Shown here: piece after piece, positions 44,304-53,407 of the stretch | Position numbering within the stretch: position 1 is the stretch's first letter | Layout of the letters: every line of letters begins with the position of its first letter | Origin: a bacterium | GTDB lineage: Bacteria; Cyanobacteriota; Vampirovibrionia; Gastranaerophilales; Gastranaerophilaceae | Length of the DNA: 64,000 nt | NCBI GenBank assembly: GCA_017470815.1 | Contig: JAFUXT010000001.1 | Span: 1-64,000, forward strand | Reading direction: 5' to 3' | Notes under the pieces: model-generated | Seen by the model: only the letters and a program-made list of their open reading frames with translations | Told to the model about the DNA's origin: nothing | The model's database searches: none | Program-made: the position numbers and the translations under genes

Positions 44304-45620
44304 TTAAATTATATTATTTGTCAGGTATTTTCCCAATACCTCAATAGATCTTTGGGACATCAATTCGCCTTTTAGTTTTTTATTCTTGCGCTCTTTTTTC
44401 GGCATTTCAACACTCGGAATTATTCCCCAATTGGAATTTATCGGCTGAAAATTATCGTTTTCGGGATTAGTTATATAATGAGTCAACGCTCCGAGCATGG
44501 TTTCAGACGGCAGTTCAAGCAAAGGCTCATTATTGAGAAATTTTGCCATGTTTATCCCTGCCAAAAGTCCTGATGCAATTGATTCGGTGTAACCTTCCGT
44601 TCCTGTTATCTGACCTGCAAAGAACAAATCCTTTCTTTCTCTTGTCTGCAAAGTAGGATTTAAAAGTTTTGGCGAATTTATAAAAGTATTTCTGTGCATA
44701 ACACCATAGCGGACAATATTACAATCTTCAAGCCCCGGAATTAACTGCAAAAGTTCTTTCTGCGCACCCCATTTTAGATTGGTCTGAAATCCGACAAGGT
44801 TAAAAAGTGTTTTTGCGCTGTTATCCTGCCTTAACTGAACAACTGCATAATTCTTTTCCCCTGTTCGTTTATCAATCAAACCGACAGGCTTCATAGGACC
44901 AAAGCGCAAAGTATCTTCCCCGCGAGATGCCAAAACTTCAATAGGCAGACAACTTTCAAAAAATTTTGCTCCTTTTTCAAAATCATGTCGCTCAATTCTT
45001 GGAGCATTGATTAAAATATTATAGAATTTTTCATACTGCTCTTTATTCATCGGGCAATTTATATAAGATGCTTCCCCTTTATCGTATCGGCTTGCCCAAA
45101 ATGCTATATCAAAATTTATACTGTCGCACTCTACAATCGGTGCTATTGCATCAAAAAAATGCAGGTATTCACTTTTTGTAAATTCTTTTATGCTGTCAGC
45201 AAATTTATCACTTGTCAGAGGTCCTGATGAAATAATAGTCGGTGTATCATGAATTTTTGTTACTTCTTCTCTTATTAAATTAATATTAGGATTTGATGTA
45301 ATTTTTTTGGTTACCGTTTGAGAAAATTTGTGTCTGTCAATTGCAAGTGCGTTCCCTGCAGGAACTGCACAATCTTTTGCAATCTCTATTAATTCTCCGC
45401 CTAAGATTTCCATTTCGTGTTTTAAAAGACCGCTGCCGTTTGTAATATCATAACTGCCTAAACTGTTTGAACAGACAAATTCTGCGCAATCTTCTGTGGT
45501 ATGCGCACCTGTTTCAACATTTGGGCGCATTTCGTATAAATTAACTTTGAACCCTCGTTTTGCAAGTTGCAAAGCCGCTTCCGAGCCCGCAAGCCCTGCC
45601 CCGATAACATTCACTTCCAT
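44304..45620 (-). CDS. trmFO: tRNA (uracil-5-)-methyltransferase TrmFO
   Basis: 438 residues. The FAD-binding VIGAGLAGSEAALQLAKRG and YEMRPNVETGAHTTEDCAEF motifs are characteristic of TrmFO, as are GPLTSDKFADSI and the C-terminal GALTHYITNPENDNFQPINS. It methylates U54 of tRNAs to ribothymidine using methylenetetrahydrofolate and FADH2, replacing SAM-dependent TrmA. Its presence is typical of firmicutes and cyanobacteria-type lineages. Stand-alone gene, no clear Shine-Dalgarno sequence. Confidence 0.96.
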   Translation of the reverse strand: MEVNVIGAGLAGSEAALQLAKRGFKVNLYEMRPNVETGAHTTEDCAEFVCSNSLGSYDITNGSGLLKHEMEILGGELIEIAKDCAVPAGNALAIDRHKFSQTVTKKITSNPNINLIREEVTKIHDTPTIISSGPLTSDKFADSIKEFTKSEYLHFFDAIAPIVECDSINFDIAFWASRYDKGEASYINCPMNKEQYEKFYNILINAPRIERHDFEKGAKFFESCLPIEVLASRGEDTLRFGPMKPVGLIDKRTGEKNYAVVQLRQDNSAKTLFNLVGFQTNLKWGAQKELLQLIPGLEDCNIVRYGVMHRNTFINSPKLLNPTLQTRERKDLFFAGQITGTEGYTESIASGLLAGINMAKFLNNEPLLELPSETMLGALTHYITNPENDNFQPINSNWGIIPSVEMPKKERKNKKLKGELMSQRSIEVLGKYLTNNII

Positions 45621-45755
45621 AGTAATAAAAGTTTAGGACAAAGAAGTAAGCATGTAAACAAGTTTAACAAATTTACATAACCTCTCGACAAATGAGTTTG
45701 TTTGGTGTAAGGTGGTGCTACACGCAGAAATATAAGTACAAAGGAGAATATTATT

Positions 45756-46259
45756 ATGCAAATTATATTGAAAAAAGATGTTCAAAACCTTGGCGAAGCC
45801 GGTGACATCATCAATGTTAAAGACGGTTATGCAAGAAACTTTTTATTACCTCAAAATGTTGCAGAAGTAGCAACTAAAGGTGCTTTGGAAAACAGAGAAA
45901 AGAATATTGCAAGAATCAAAGCAAAACAAGAAAAATTGAATGCAGAAGCATTAGAAAAAGCAGGCAAAATTGAAGAATTTGGCAAACTTGAATTATCCGC
46001 AAAAGCAGGTGAATCAGGTAAATTGTTTGGTACAATAACTACCAAAAAACTTGCAGAAGAACTTCTTGCTAAAACAGGTATTGAAGTTGATAAAAAATCA
46101 ATTTCTCTTAATGCTCCAATCAACAAAATCGGCGAATACAAAATGCTTATCAAATTAACATCAAAAGTTAAATGCGAATTGGCTGTTGTTGTAACCGCTT
46201 CAGAAGTTGTCAAAGAAGCAATTGAAGAAGAACCTGCAACTAAAGAAACTGCTGAATAA
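45756..46259 (+). CDS. rplI: 50S ribosomal protein L9
   Basis: 167 residues. N-terminal MQIILKKDVQNLGEAGDIIN and VKDGYARNFLLPQNVA are the L9 signature. The C-terminal domain (about 80-150) follows the long connecting helix. Binds 23S rRNA at the base of the L1 stalk. An acidic tail (EEEPATKETAE) makes it longer than the usual ~150 residues. AAAGGAG ribosome binding site. The leader contains GTGTA-AGGTGGTGC-TACAC and other small stems. Gene stands alone, without the usual rpsF-ssb-rpsR neighbours. Confidence 0.97.
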   Translation: MQIILKKDVQNLGEAGDIINVKDGYARNFLLPQNVAEVATKGALENREKNIARIKAKQEKLNAEALEKAGKIEEFGKLELSAKAGESGKLFGTITTKKLAEELLAKTGIEVDKKSISLNAPINKIGEYKMLIKLTSKVKCELAVVVTASEVVKEAIEEEPATKETAE

Positions 46260-46281
46260 TGCAAGCAGGCATACAGACTCA

Positions 46282-46329
46282 ACAGTTATAAAATTGTAAC
46301 TGTCATTCTGAAATAAATTCAGAATGACA
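46282..46329 (+). terminator. two tandem palindromes after rplI (one of the TGTCAT repeat family)
   Basis: ACAGTTA-N8-TAACTGT is followed immediately by TGTCATTCTGAA-ATAAA-TTCAGAATGACA, a perfect 12-bp stem. The second is a compact copy of the element found at 3215 and 57632. Likely serves as the rplI terminator although the T run is weak. Confidence 0.6.
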
Positions 46330-46354
46330 GTTTCGTTATAAAGGCTAAATTAGT

Positions 46355-47425
46355 ATGAAAAATGATTTAAAACTTCAACCGCTTGGAATAGGTTCATTAC
46401 CTCACAAAAATCCTGATGAGGCGATGAGAATTGTAGAGCAAAATTTTTCTCAAATTCCGTTTTTCCCTCAACTTGCAAATATCAGCAAAAATGAAGATAT
46501 GATGCTTCAGTTTTTGGAAGGATTGCCTACATTTTCACCCGATAAGAGTGAAAAATTTATTCTGAATAGTGAAAGTGAAGAATTTTTATCAGGTTTGGAA
46601 GAGTTTTTCAGCGACTATGAAGAAATTATGGCTGATATAAATTCACCTTTACTTGATAAATATGCTATCAGTAAAAAATCATCTTCAACTTTTGAAAAAT
46701 TTGAGCAATTTATAAAAGAAAACAAACCCAAATATGCAAAAGGTCAAATTGTCGGAGCGTTTACTCTTTGCACATCTCTAAACGATCAAAACGGCAGGGC
46801 AGTAATATATGACGAAACCTTGCGTGATATAATTGTCAAACTCTTAACTTTAAAAGTTTTATGGCAGATTAAGCGCATAAAATCCGCAAACTCTGACACT
46901 ATTCCGATAATTTTTATGGACGAGCCGTCTGTTTCTCAAATCGGTTCATCTGCATATTTGACGATATCAGAAAATGATGTTATTTCGATGATTAATGAAA
47001 TATCAGAAGTTATAAAATCAAACGGGGCGCTAAGCGCAATGCACTGCTGCGGGAAATGTGACTGGCGGATTCCGATAAAAACCGGAGTTAATATTATAAA
47101 TTTTGATGCCTATACTTACGGACAAAATTTTAATGTATATCATAAAGAGATTTCAAAATTCTTAAATAACGGCGGGAAAATTGCTTGGGGATTTGTGCCG
47201 ACACTTGACGGAGAGGTTTTGCGCAAATTAAATACAGAAAATTTGGTACAAAAGTTTCACGATAGTGTAAATTATTTGACTAAAAACGGCATAAATGAGA
47301 AACTTATTTTAGATAATTCACTGATTACATCATCTTGTGGTGCTGGAGGATTAAGTGTTAAAGATGCAGAACTTGCAATGCATTTAGTCAAAGAATTATC
47401 AGACAGTTTAAAAAGTGAGGAGTAA
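46355..47425 (+). CDS. MetE/uroporphyrinogen-decarboxylase-like methyltransferase family protein
   Basis: 356 residues. LGIGSLPHKNPDEAMRIVEQ at the start and MHCCGKCDWRIPI with DAYTYGQNF near residue 225-255 match the 'core' cobalamin-independent methionine synthase/UROD-like group, which lacks the N-terminal half of MetE. The Cys in HCCGKC and preceding His would bind zinc to activate a thiol. Members transfer methyl groups, often from a corrinoid protein. The gene is followed, three bases after its stop, by a CooC-like ATPase gene. Heme-synthetic UROD is less likely because its Arg/Asp substrate motifs are not seen. Confidence 0.75.
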   Translation: MKNDLKLQPLGIGSLPHKNPDEAMRIVEQNFSQIPFFPQLANISKNEDMMLQFLEGLPTFSPDKSEKFILNSESEEFLSGLEEFFSDYEEIMADINSPLLDKYAISKKSSSTFEKFEQFIKENKPKYAKGQIVGAFTLCTSLNDQNGRAVIYDETLRDIIVKLLTLKVLWQIKRIKSANSDTIPIIFMDEPSVSQIGSSAYLTISENDVISMINEISEVIKSNGALSAMHCCGKCDWRIPIKTGVNIINFDAYTYGQNFNVYHKEISKFLNNGGKIAWGFVPTLDGEVLRKLNTENLVQKFHDSVNYLTKNGINEKLILDNSLITSSCGAGGLSVKDAELAMHLVKELSDSLKSEE

Positions 47426-47428
47426 ATT

Positions 47429-48178
47429 TTGACAATAAAATTAGCCGTAACAGGTAAAGGCGGAAGCGGGAAAACAACAATTGTAAAAGCGTTTATGCAC
47501 ATTTTTGAAGAAATGTACCCCGATAAATCAATTTTGTTGTTTGATAATGACCTGACAAGCGAACTCGCTCACAGTTTCGGACTTGACATAAGAAATACAA
47601 TTTACGGTATCAGGAGCGGAAAACACGAATATAAAACCGGTATTCCTGACGATATGAGTAAATCTGAATTTATTGAATGGGCGTTAGAAGAAATTCTTGT
47701 CCCGATAAATGATAATGTTGACATTATAGAATCCTGGTTTGTCGGTTCAAAAGATTGCAGATGTCCGATTACAAAGCAAATCAATGATGCGGTGTACAAA
47801 CTAATCAATCGTTATGATTTTTGTATTTTTGACTGCGAATTTGACCTGAAATACTTAAACCAACTTGTCGATATTGAAATTGACTCCACTATAATTGTTG
47901 CTAATCCGTCTGAAGAATCTGCGCATTTGGCTCAACGTATAAAAGAGTTTAGCGCAAAACATGCAGCAGGAACACAGTTAGGTGTTGTCGTTAATAAAGT
48001 TGATAACAGTAAAATGCTTGCACTGTCTGAACTTTTGCACAAATATGATTTGGATATTTTAGGTGCAATTCCTTATGATAGCGAACTTGAAAGAAATCCG
48101 ATATCAAGAGAATCGCAGGTTGTCAGAAACGCAATAAAGGCATTTTATTCACGGCTAAATTTACCGCAAGAACTTTAA
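47429..48178 (+). CDS. CooC-like P-loop ATPase (MinD/ParA superfamily)
   Basis: 249 residues. Starts with TTG at 47429, supported by GAGGAG eight bases upstream; an ATG alternative would lie 37 codons in, after the P-loop, so TTG is right. Deviant Walker A GKGGSGKTT, FDNDLTSELAHSFGLD where MinD has a DxD, and CRCPIT resembling the CXC metal motif of CooC. CooC/AcsF proteins use ATP to insert nickel into CODH or reactivate corrinoid enzymes. Coupled to the MetE-like gene, so it may serve a corrinoid methyl-transfer step. No CODH gene is present. Confidence 0.8.
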   Translation: MTIKLAVTGKGGSGKTTIVKAFMHIFEEMYPDKSILLFDNDLTSELAHSFGLDIRNTIYGIRSGKHEYKTGIPDDMSKSEFIEWALEEILVPINDNVDIIESWFVGSKDCRCPITKQINDAVYKLINRYDFCIFDCEFDLKYLNQLVDIEIDSTIIVANPSEESAHLAQRIKEFSAKHAAGTQLGVVVNKVDNSKMLALSELLHKYDLDILGAIPYDSELERNPISRESQVVRNAIKAFYSRLNLPQEL

Positions 48179-48268
48179 GTTAATATTTCTTAATATTCGA
48201 CAAAAATTTGTCAATTTTTAATTAATTTTGTACTTAATTAATATATAAGGGAAAAATCAGGAAACACT

Positions 48269-48493
48269 ATGGGAATTAATGTATCAAAATTATTTGGTTC
48301 AAATGTTATAGCAGGCACAAGAGGAAATGTACCGGCACAAAGAGTTGTATCTAATCCTATTCAAAACAAAGGATTATATGCTTCTATCAACGGTTTGGAC
48401 AAAACTTACGGTCAATCTCCTGTCGTTGAAGATTATGCAAACGCAGGAAAATATTTTGGCGACCCCGTACTAAAACATCTTGCATATTGCTAA
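48269..48493 (+). CDS. small protein of unknown function
   Basis: 74 residues, no signal peptide, Asn/Gly-rich (MGINVSKLFGSNVIAGTRGN) with YGQSPVVEDYANAGKYFGDP near the end. Nothing recognised; the FG motif near residue 10 recalls other proteins in this window (42058, 52253). Ribosome binding site CAGGAAA. Its stop codon overlaps the stop of the convergent 67-aa gene (48490-48493). Confidence 0.5.
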   Translation: MGINVSKLFGSNVIAGTRGNVPAQRVVSNPIQNKGLYASINGLDKTYGQSPVVEDYANAGKYFGDPVLKHLAYC

Positions 48494-48693
48494 GACAGAA
48501 TATCCAATTTATTCGCAGTCGTAGAATTTTGAACATTCGGATGAAAAGGATTAAACGAATTTGGACTCTTTTGGTTTATGAAATCAAAAGAGTTTTTTGA
48601 TGCAACGGGTGAATTTTTTGTTTCAAACAGTTGCACAGGGGTTACGGCAAACATATATTGCCTTTGTACAGCATTTATCGAATTGTTCATCAT
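48490..48693 (-). CDS. small protein of unknown function
   Basis: 67 residues from ATG 48693; 29 further in-frame codons upstream are AT-rich and lack a ribosome binding site, so I prefer this start. Asn/Ser-rich with FETKNSPVASKNSFDFINQK; no hydrophobic segment. No family recognised. Converges with the 74-aa gene, overlapping by four bases. The ribosome binding site (AAGAAG) is weak, so this call is uncertain. Confidence 0.4.
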   Translation of the reverse strand: MMNNSINAVQRQYMFAVTPVQLFETKNSPVASKNSFDFINQKSPNSFNPFHPNVQNSTTANKLDILS

Positions 48694-48854
48694 AATCAAT
48701 CTTCTTTGGGTACTTTTTGTAATTGCGAACCGATTTTTGCGGCTAAGCAATTCATTACTTACATAAATATAAAAATACAAAAAAAATATAAATTTCAGTT
48801 TTAAAAATTTTCGTTACAATTTTAACAATCTATATTTTGTAATATAATAAATTT

Positions 48855-50558
48855 ATGAAAAGATTGGGCTTAATTATTTTAATTTTAGGGTTATGTATTT
48901 GTCCAGTATCCGCAAATTACGCAGACAATTCAAATCAAATTACTAAAATAATTGATTCTTTTAAAACACAAAATTTTAATAACGGAAAAATCGTCAGAGT
49001 TGGTATCGGGAACCAAAATTTTTCAAATTATTTGTGGAACAATGTTTCTGTTTACGGAACAGAAGAATACGAAGTTTACAATAACAAGAACTATATAAAC
49101 ACTTTTGACGGCAATAATCAGGTCAATATTTCTATGGTCGGCAAAATTTTTGTACTAAAAGACAGTAATGATAATGTCATAGCAAAAGTATCAGGACCGA
49201 TAATTTTCAAATCTGATTACGGTTTTATCGGAATAAAAGATTTAAAACGCGCCGGAAAAGATGCTCAATACAGAGGTCAAATTGAACTTATATGCCCCAA
49301 AGAAGGCTATTTTCATATAGTAAATTCTTTGCCTGTTGAAGAATATTTAAAAGGTGTTGTACCAAATGAAATGCCTGTTCATTTCGGACTTGAAGCCTTA
49401 AAAGCACAGGCAGTAGCAGCAAGAAATTATGTATTAACACCAAGAGTAAAAGCCAACCCCAATTATGATGTTGTGGATTCTGTTGCAAGTCAGGTTTATT
49501 TTGGTGCAAATACGGAAAAAGAATTGTCTGACAAAGCAGTTGAACAAACAAAAGGAATTGTCGCAACTTATGACGGCGAAATGATACTTGCCCTGTATTC
49601 TTCAACGGCAGGCGGATACACAGAAAGTTATCATAATGCTTTTTCAGAACCAAAAACAAAAGTTTTTCCTGCTGCGCCAAAACAATATCTGCGTGGAGTT
49701 CCGGATTATGAGGATTTCGGAACACTTGAAAACGAAGAAGATGCTCTGAATTTTTACACAACAAAACCAAAAACTTTTGATAATAAATCCTCTTATTTCC
49801 GTTGGGAAAGAGAATGGACACCTGAAGAACTGCAAACGGAAGTGCAAAATCATATTGCTGCCCAAAGTGACGCAGGTTTTGTTCATCCGTCTGTGAGCAA
49901 AGGCGAAATTATTGATAAAATAACAGGTCTAAAAGTCATCAGACGAGGAGTTTCCGGTAAAGTAATGCAAATTGAAATCCATACGGGATTATTTCATTAT
50001 ACTGTTGAAAAGGAACTTGTCATCCGCAGACTTTTTACTGTTAAAGGCAAAGCCCTGCCAAGTGCCAATTTTGTAATTAAAGAAGAACATGACATTGACG
50101 GTAATCTCACAAAAATTAAAATATACGGCGGAGGTTACGGACACGGAGTCGGCATGAGCCAATATGGTGCCGGTTATATGGCAACACACCTGCACAAATC
50201 TTTTGAAGAAATTTTGAAACACTATTATCAGGGAATAACTCTTTCTACAGAACCAATTTATTTAACCTCTAAAACACCTGATAACAAAAAAACTCAAACT
50301 TTTTACACCAAAAACGGAACGGGAATTTTGGTTATCGATAACAGGTACAAACTTGATTATATAGACCTGACAATAAACGGGATTTATGAAGCAGTCAGAT
50401 TAAACAAAAAAGAACGCTTTAATCGTATAGATTTAGGGCAATATTTACAAAACGGAATGAATACGATAACATTTACATATCCGTCATACATAAACACAAC
50501 AGGCGGAATGAGATTGTATGTGGAAGTAGCAGGAAACAATGACAACACAAACCGATAA
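48855..50558 (+). CDS. SpoIID/LytB domain cell-wall protein
   Basis: 567 residues with a signal peptide (RLGLIILILGLCICPVSA). The SpoIID domain spans about residues 160-450: VEEYLKGVVPNEMP, ALKAQAVAARNYVL, LYSSTAGGYTE, GGYGHGVGMSQYGAGYMA. Domain members are lytic transglycosylases or amidase enhancers acting on denuded peptidoglycan. Spore formers use it for engulfment; in cyanobacteria-type lineages it is a general cell-wall protein. TATAAT (48843-48848) lies six bases before the ATG, so the transcript is probably leaderless. Overlaps murJ by 20 bp. Confidence 0.93.
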   Translation: MKRLGLIILILGLCICPVSANYADNSNQITKIIDSFKTQNFNNGKIVRVGIGNQNFSNYLWNNVSVYGTEEYEVYNNKNYINTFDGNNQVNISMVGKIFVLKDSNDNVIAKVSGPIIFKSDYGFIGIKDLKRAGKDAQYRGQIELICPKEGYFHIVNSLPVEEYLKGVVPNEMPVHFGLEALKAQAVAARNYVLTPRVKANPNYDVVDSVASQVYFGANTEKELSDKAVEQTKGIVATYDGEMILALYSSTAGGYTESYHNAFSEPKTKVFPAAPKQYLRGVPDYEDFGTLENEEDALNFYTTKPKTFDNKSSYFRWEREWTPEELQTEVQNHIAAQSDAGFVHPSVSKGEIIDKITGLKVIRRGVSGKVMQIEIHTGLFHYTVEKELVIRRLFTVKGKALPSANFVIKEEHDIDGNLTKIKIYGGGYGHGVGMSQYGAGYMATHLHKSFEEILKHYYQGITLSTEPIYLTSKTPDNKKTQTFYTKNGTGILVIDNRYKLDYIDLTINGIYEAVRLNKKERFNRIDLGQYLQNGMNTITFTYPSYINTTGGMRLYVEVAGNNDNTNR

Positions 50559-52125
50559 AACACCAAGTCTTTTAAAAGCCGCATGGATTATTATGGTGGT
50601 GACGATTATCAGCAAGTTAATCGGATTTGTGCGAGATATTATAATTGCAAACTACTACGGTGCATCAATGGTATCTGATGCTTATTACTATGCGTATCAA
50701 ATACCGTCATTATCGCTGATTTTGTTAGGCGGTGTAGGTGGACCTTTCCACAGTGCAACGGTTGCAATTTTTTCAAAACTCATACCGAACTTAAAAGAAA
50801 AACCGCCCGAAGCCGTCAATAAGTTGTATTCAACTTTTATGACGGCAACAATTATATTTTTCGTGCTGTTATCGGTTTTGATGTATATTTTTCCCCGACA
50901 AATAATGAAACTTATTATTTCCGGAGGTTCTGATCAATTGGTTCATCTTGCATCGGTTCATTTGCAAATTATGACACCTTTGCTTGTTATAGGCGGAATT
51001 GTCGGGATTTATTACGGTATTTTAATTATCTATAAACAATTCATGCTGCCGAATTTGTCGCCTATAATTATGTCACTTGCGATTATCGGGATAGTAATTG
51101 CCGTACCGAATGACCAAAAGGGTTATGCGCTTGCGTGGGCAACAACTGTTGGTGCGGTATTACAACTTATTATTCAGTACCCGAATATAAGAAAACTCGG
51201 TTATAAACTGAAACCTAATTTTGAATTTGTAAATAATCCGCATTTTAAAGAAATCGGCGAACTTTTGTTTCCTGCTGTTTTGAGTTCAACTGTCGGACAG
51301 GTGCATATATATGTTGATATGTTTTTTACCTCATCAATTTCCGAGGGTGCATGGACGGCAATCGGCTATGCGAACAGAGTATTTCAGTTTCCTGTCGGAA
51401 TTTTGGTTACAGCGTTTTTGGTCCCGCTATTCCCGATTTTTGCAAGACTTGTTGCGGATAAAGATTTTGAAGGGATAAAAAATTATTTTAACAAAGGTGT
51501 CGGAGTGCTTTTATTTGGAGCAATTCCGATTATTATAGGTATTTTGGTTGTCGGAACGGATGCAATAAGACTGATTTTCGAGCGTGGAGAATTTGATGCA
51601 AACGCAACATTTATGGTAACAGAAGCCTTGTGGTTTTTGTCTGTTTCAATTATTCCCTATGTATTCAGAGATTCTATAACAATAGTTTTTTATTCGTTTA
51701 ATGATTCTGCAACTCCGTTTACCGTTGCTTTTTCATCTATCGTTCTAAAAGTATTTTTAAACTGGATTTTAATCTCAAAAATGCACTTTGGCATCGGCGG
51801 AATTACGCTTTCAACATCTCTTGTAACGCTATTCAATGCCTGTGTTTTAGGATATTTTATTACAAGAAAAATGAAAATGGATTACAAATCTTTGTTTATA
51901 AATCTGATAAAAATGTGCGTGGCAGGAGTAGTCGCAGGTGTAATTTGCTGGATTTGCGCCGGTCAATATGATAAATTTGTTCATCTGTCAAAAATACCGT
52001 TTGAATTTCTGAAAATCAGTTTAATCGCCCTTGTTTGCTTAATTGTTTATATTCCTCTTAATTTGGTAATGAAAATGGAATATGCAAACGAATTATTTGA
52101 ACGTATAAAATCAAAATTTATATAA
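50539..52125 (+). CDS. murJ: lipid II flippase MurJ
   Basis: 528 residues, 14 predicted transmembrane helices. The N-terminal IISKLIGFVRDIIIANYYGASMVSDAYYYAYQIPSL contains the conserved Arg and motif of MurJ (MVN family). Flips lipid II across the inner membrane for peptidoglycan synthesis. The start lies within the 3' end of the SpoIID-like gene, so the two cell-wall genes are coupled. Polar residues along TM2 and TM8 are conserved. Confidence 0.93.
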   Translation: MTTQTDKTPSLLKAAWIIMVVTIISKLIGFVRDIIIANYYGASMVSDAYYYAYQIPSLSLILLGGVGGPFHSATVAIFSKLIPNLKEKPPEAVNKLYSTFMTATIIFFVLLSVLMYIFPRQIMKLIISGGSDQLVHLASVHLQIMTPLLVIGGIVGIYYGILIIYKQFMLPNLSPIIMSLAIIGIVIAVPNDQKGYALAWATTVGAVLQLIIQYPNIRKLGYKLKPNFEFVNNPHFKEIGELLFPAVLSSTVGQVHIYVDMFFTSSISEGAWTAIGYANRVFQFPVGILVTAFLVPLFPIFARLVADKDFEGIKNYFNKGVGVLLFGAIPIIIGILVVGTDAIRLIFERGEFDANATFMVTEALWFLSVSIIPYVFRDSITIVFYSFNDSATPFTVAFSSIVLKVFLNWILISKMHFGIGGITLSTSLVTLFNACVLGYFITRKMKMDYKSLFINLIKMCVAGVVAGVICWICAGQYDKFVHLSKIPFEFLKISLIALVCLIVYIPLNLVMKMEYANELFERIKSKFI

Positions 52126-52252
52126 CCATTCACTGCATACATAAGACATATTATCTGCGCCTAAACTAATAATATGATTTATATGATTAATATTTAGATT
52201 TCAATAGCAAAATTAATTTTTAGCGTTTTTATAAAACAAAAAGGAGGAAAAT

Positions 52253-52648
52253 ATGCAAATAAATAATGTAAATTCAAACCAAAATTTCGGTATGGCTATG
52301 ATTATACGCAAAGATGCACAAAAACTTTTGGCTCAAAAAATTAAATCTAATGCAGATATTCAATTGTTAGATTCACTTGTTGAAACTCAGAAAAAGAATC
52401 CGTTTGAAATAGATATAAGAGAAGAATTAGGAAAACTTTATGGTTATATTGCGGATACGACCAAAGGAGTTACAGATTATCAAGTGGAAGTTCTTCATCA
52501 AGGCTTTTTTGAAAAGCATTTCAAAAGCCCGTTAGCATTTATTGAAAGATGCTGCAAAGTTGCCGACAAAAAGAACGAAAAAACTTATGCTCCTAATATG
52601 AATAGCAAACTTAAAGATATTTTTGAAAAAACAAAAGTAGCACAATAA
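52253..52648 (+). CDS. small helical protein with FG N-terminal motif
   Basis: 131 residues, soluble, mostly helical. Begins MQINNVNSNQNFGMAMIIRK, an N-terminal motif shared in style with other proteins of unknown function here. The C terminus (HFKSPLAFIERCCKVADKKN) has a CC pair. No signal peptide or family recognised. A strong AAGGAGGA ribosome binding site and its own terminator show it is expressed as a single gene. Confidence 0.7.
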   Translation: MQINNVNSNQNFGMAMIIRKDAQKLLAQKIKSNADIQLLDSLVETQKKNPFEIDIREELGKLYGYIADTTKGVTDYQVEVLHQGFFEKHFKSPLAFIERCCKVADKKNEKTYAPNMNSKLKDIFEKTKVAQ

Positions 52649-52660
52649 GACTTAATCATT

Positions 52661-52694
52661 AAAAAGACCGAAACAAATGTTTCGGTCTTTTTTT
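52661..52694. terminator. bidirectional terminator
   Basis: AAAAAGACCGAAA and TTTCGGTCTTTTT form a 13-bp stem with a CAAATG loop, between converging genes. Confidence 0.92.
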
Positions 52695-52713
52695 CATTTA
52701 ATAAATCCATCAA

Positions 52714-53310
52714 TTATATTTTTTTTGCATCTTTGTTATTTGCCCAGCCTCTGTTATTTTGCTGGTTAGGTTGTGGAGCATATCTTGCATTGTCATTTTT
52801 GATTTGTTCCATATAAATCTGACCGTTTTTAACAACCTGCTGCAATTGAGTCAAATTATCTTCAAGACTTGTTAGAACCTGTTTTGCATAAAGTTCTGCG
52901 CCCTCTCTGATTTTCATTGATTCTTCCGTTGCCTGAAGTCTGACCTGTTCTGCATCCTGCATTGAAACATGTTTAATATTTTCCATTTCTGCAACAACTT
53001 CATTTTTTAATCTTATACCATCTCTTTCAATGGCTTTTCTTATTTCTGATTCGCTAATCAGACGATTTGCTTCGTTTTGAGCATCCTGAACAATTTTTGC
53101 AGCCTGAGCCTGCGCTTCATTTAACAATTCTTCTTTGCGCTTCATAAACACTCTTGCTTCCTGAACTTCCGGAGGCAATGCCGCATATATTCTGTCAATT
53201 AACGTTTCTATTTCTCTTTTATTGACTACCGCATACTTTGAAATTGAAAATCCATCATCTAAAGTCATTTCAAGTATCTTAAGTAAATCATACACTTCAT
53301 TTTGAGGCAT
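52714..53310 (-). CDS. coiled-coil protein next to coaD (DivIVA/ATPase-B-like)
   Basis: 198 residues. Residues 1-50 form a compact head (VYDLLKILEMTLDDGFSISK, ETLIDRIYAALPPEVQEA) and 55-165 a long continuous coiled coil, then a Gln/Asn-rich tail. The layout matches a family found beside coaD in clostridia, often labelled ATPase or DivIVA-like; DivIVA proteins mark curved membrane and division sites. It has no transmembrane segment. Same strand as coaD, 98 bp downstream. The family name is from context and pattern, not alignment. Confidence 0.65.
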   Translation of the reverse strand: MPQNEVYDLLKILEMTLDDGFSISKYAVVNKREIETLIDRIYAALPPEVQEARVFMKRKEELLNEAQAQAAKIVQDAQNEANRLISESEIRKAIERDGIRLKNEVVAEMENIKHVSMQDAEQVRLQATEESMKIREGAELYAKQVLTSLEDNLTQLQQVVKNGQIYMEQIKNDNARYAPQPNQQNNRGWANNKDAKKI

Positions 53311-53407
53311 GCTAATATCCCTTATCCCTTTCGCATTTATTTACAATAATATATTACATAAGCAATTTTTAATTGTCAAATAATTTTATACGGGCAAATT
53401 ACATATT

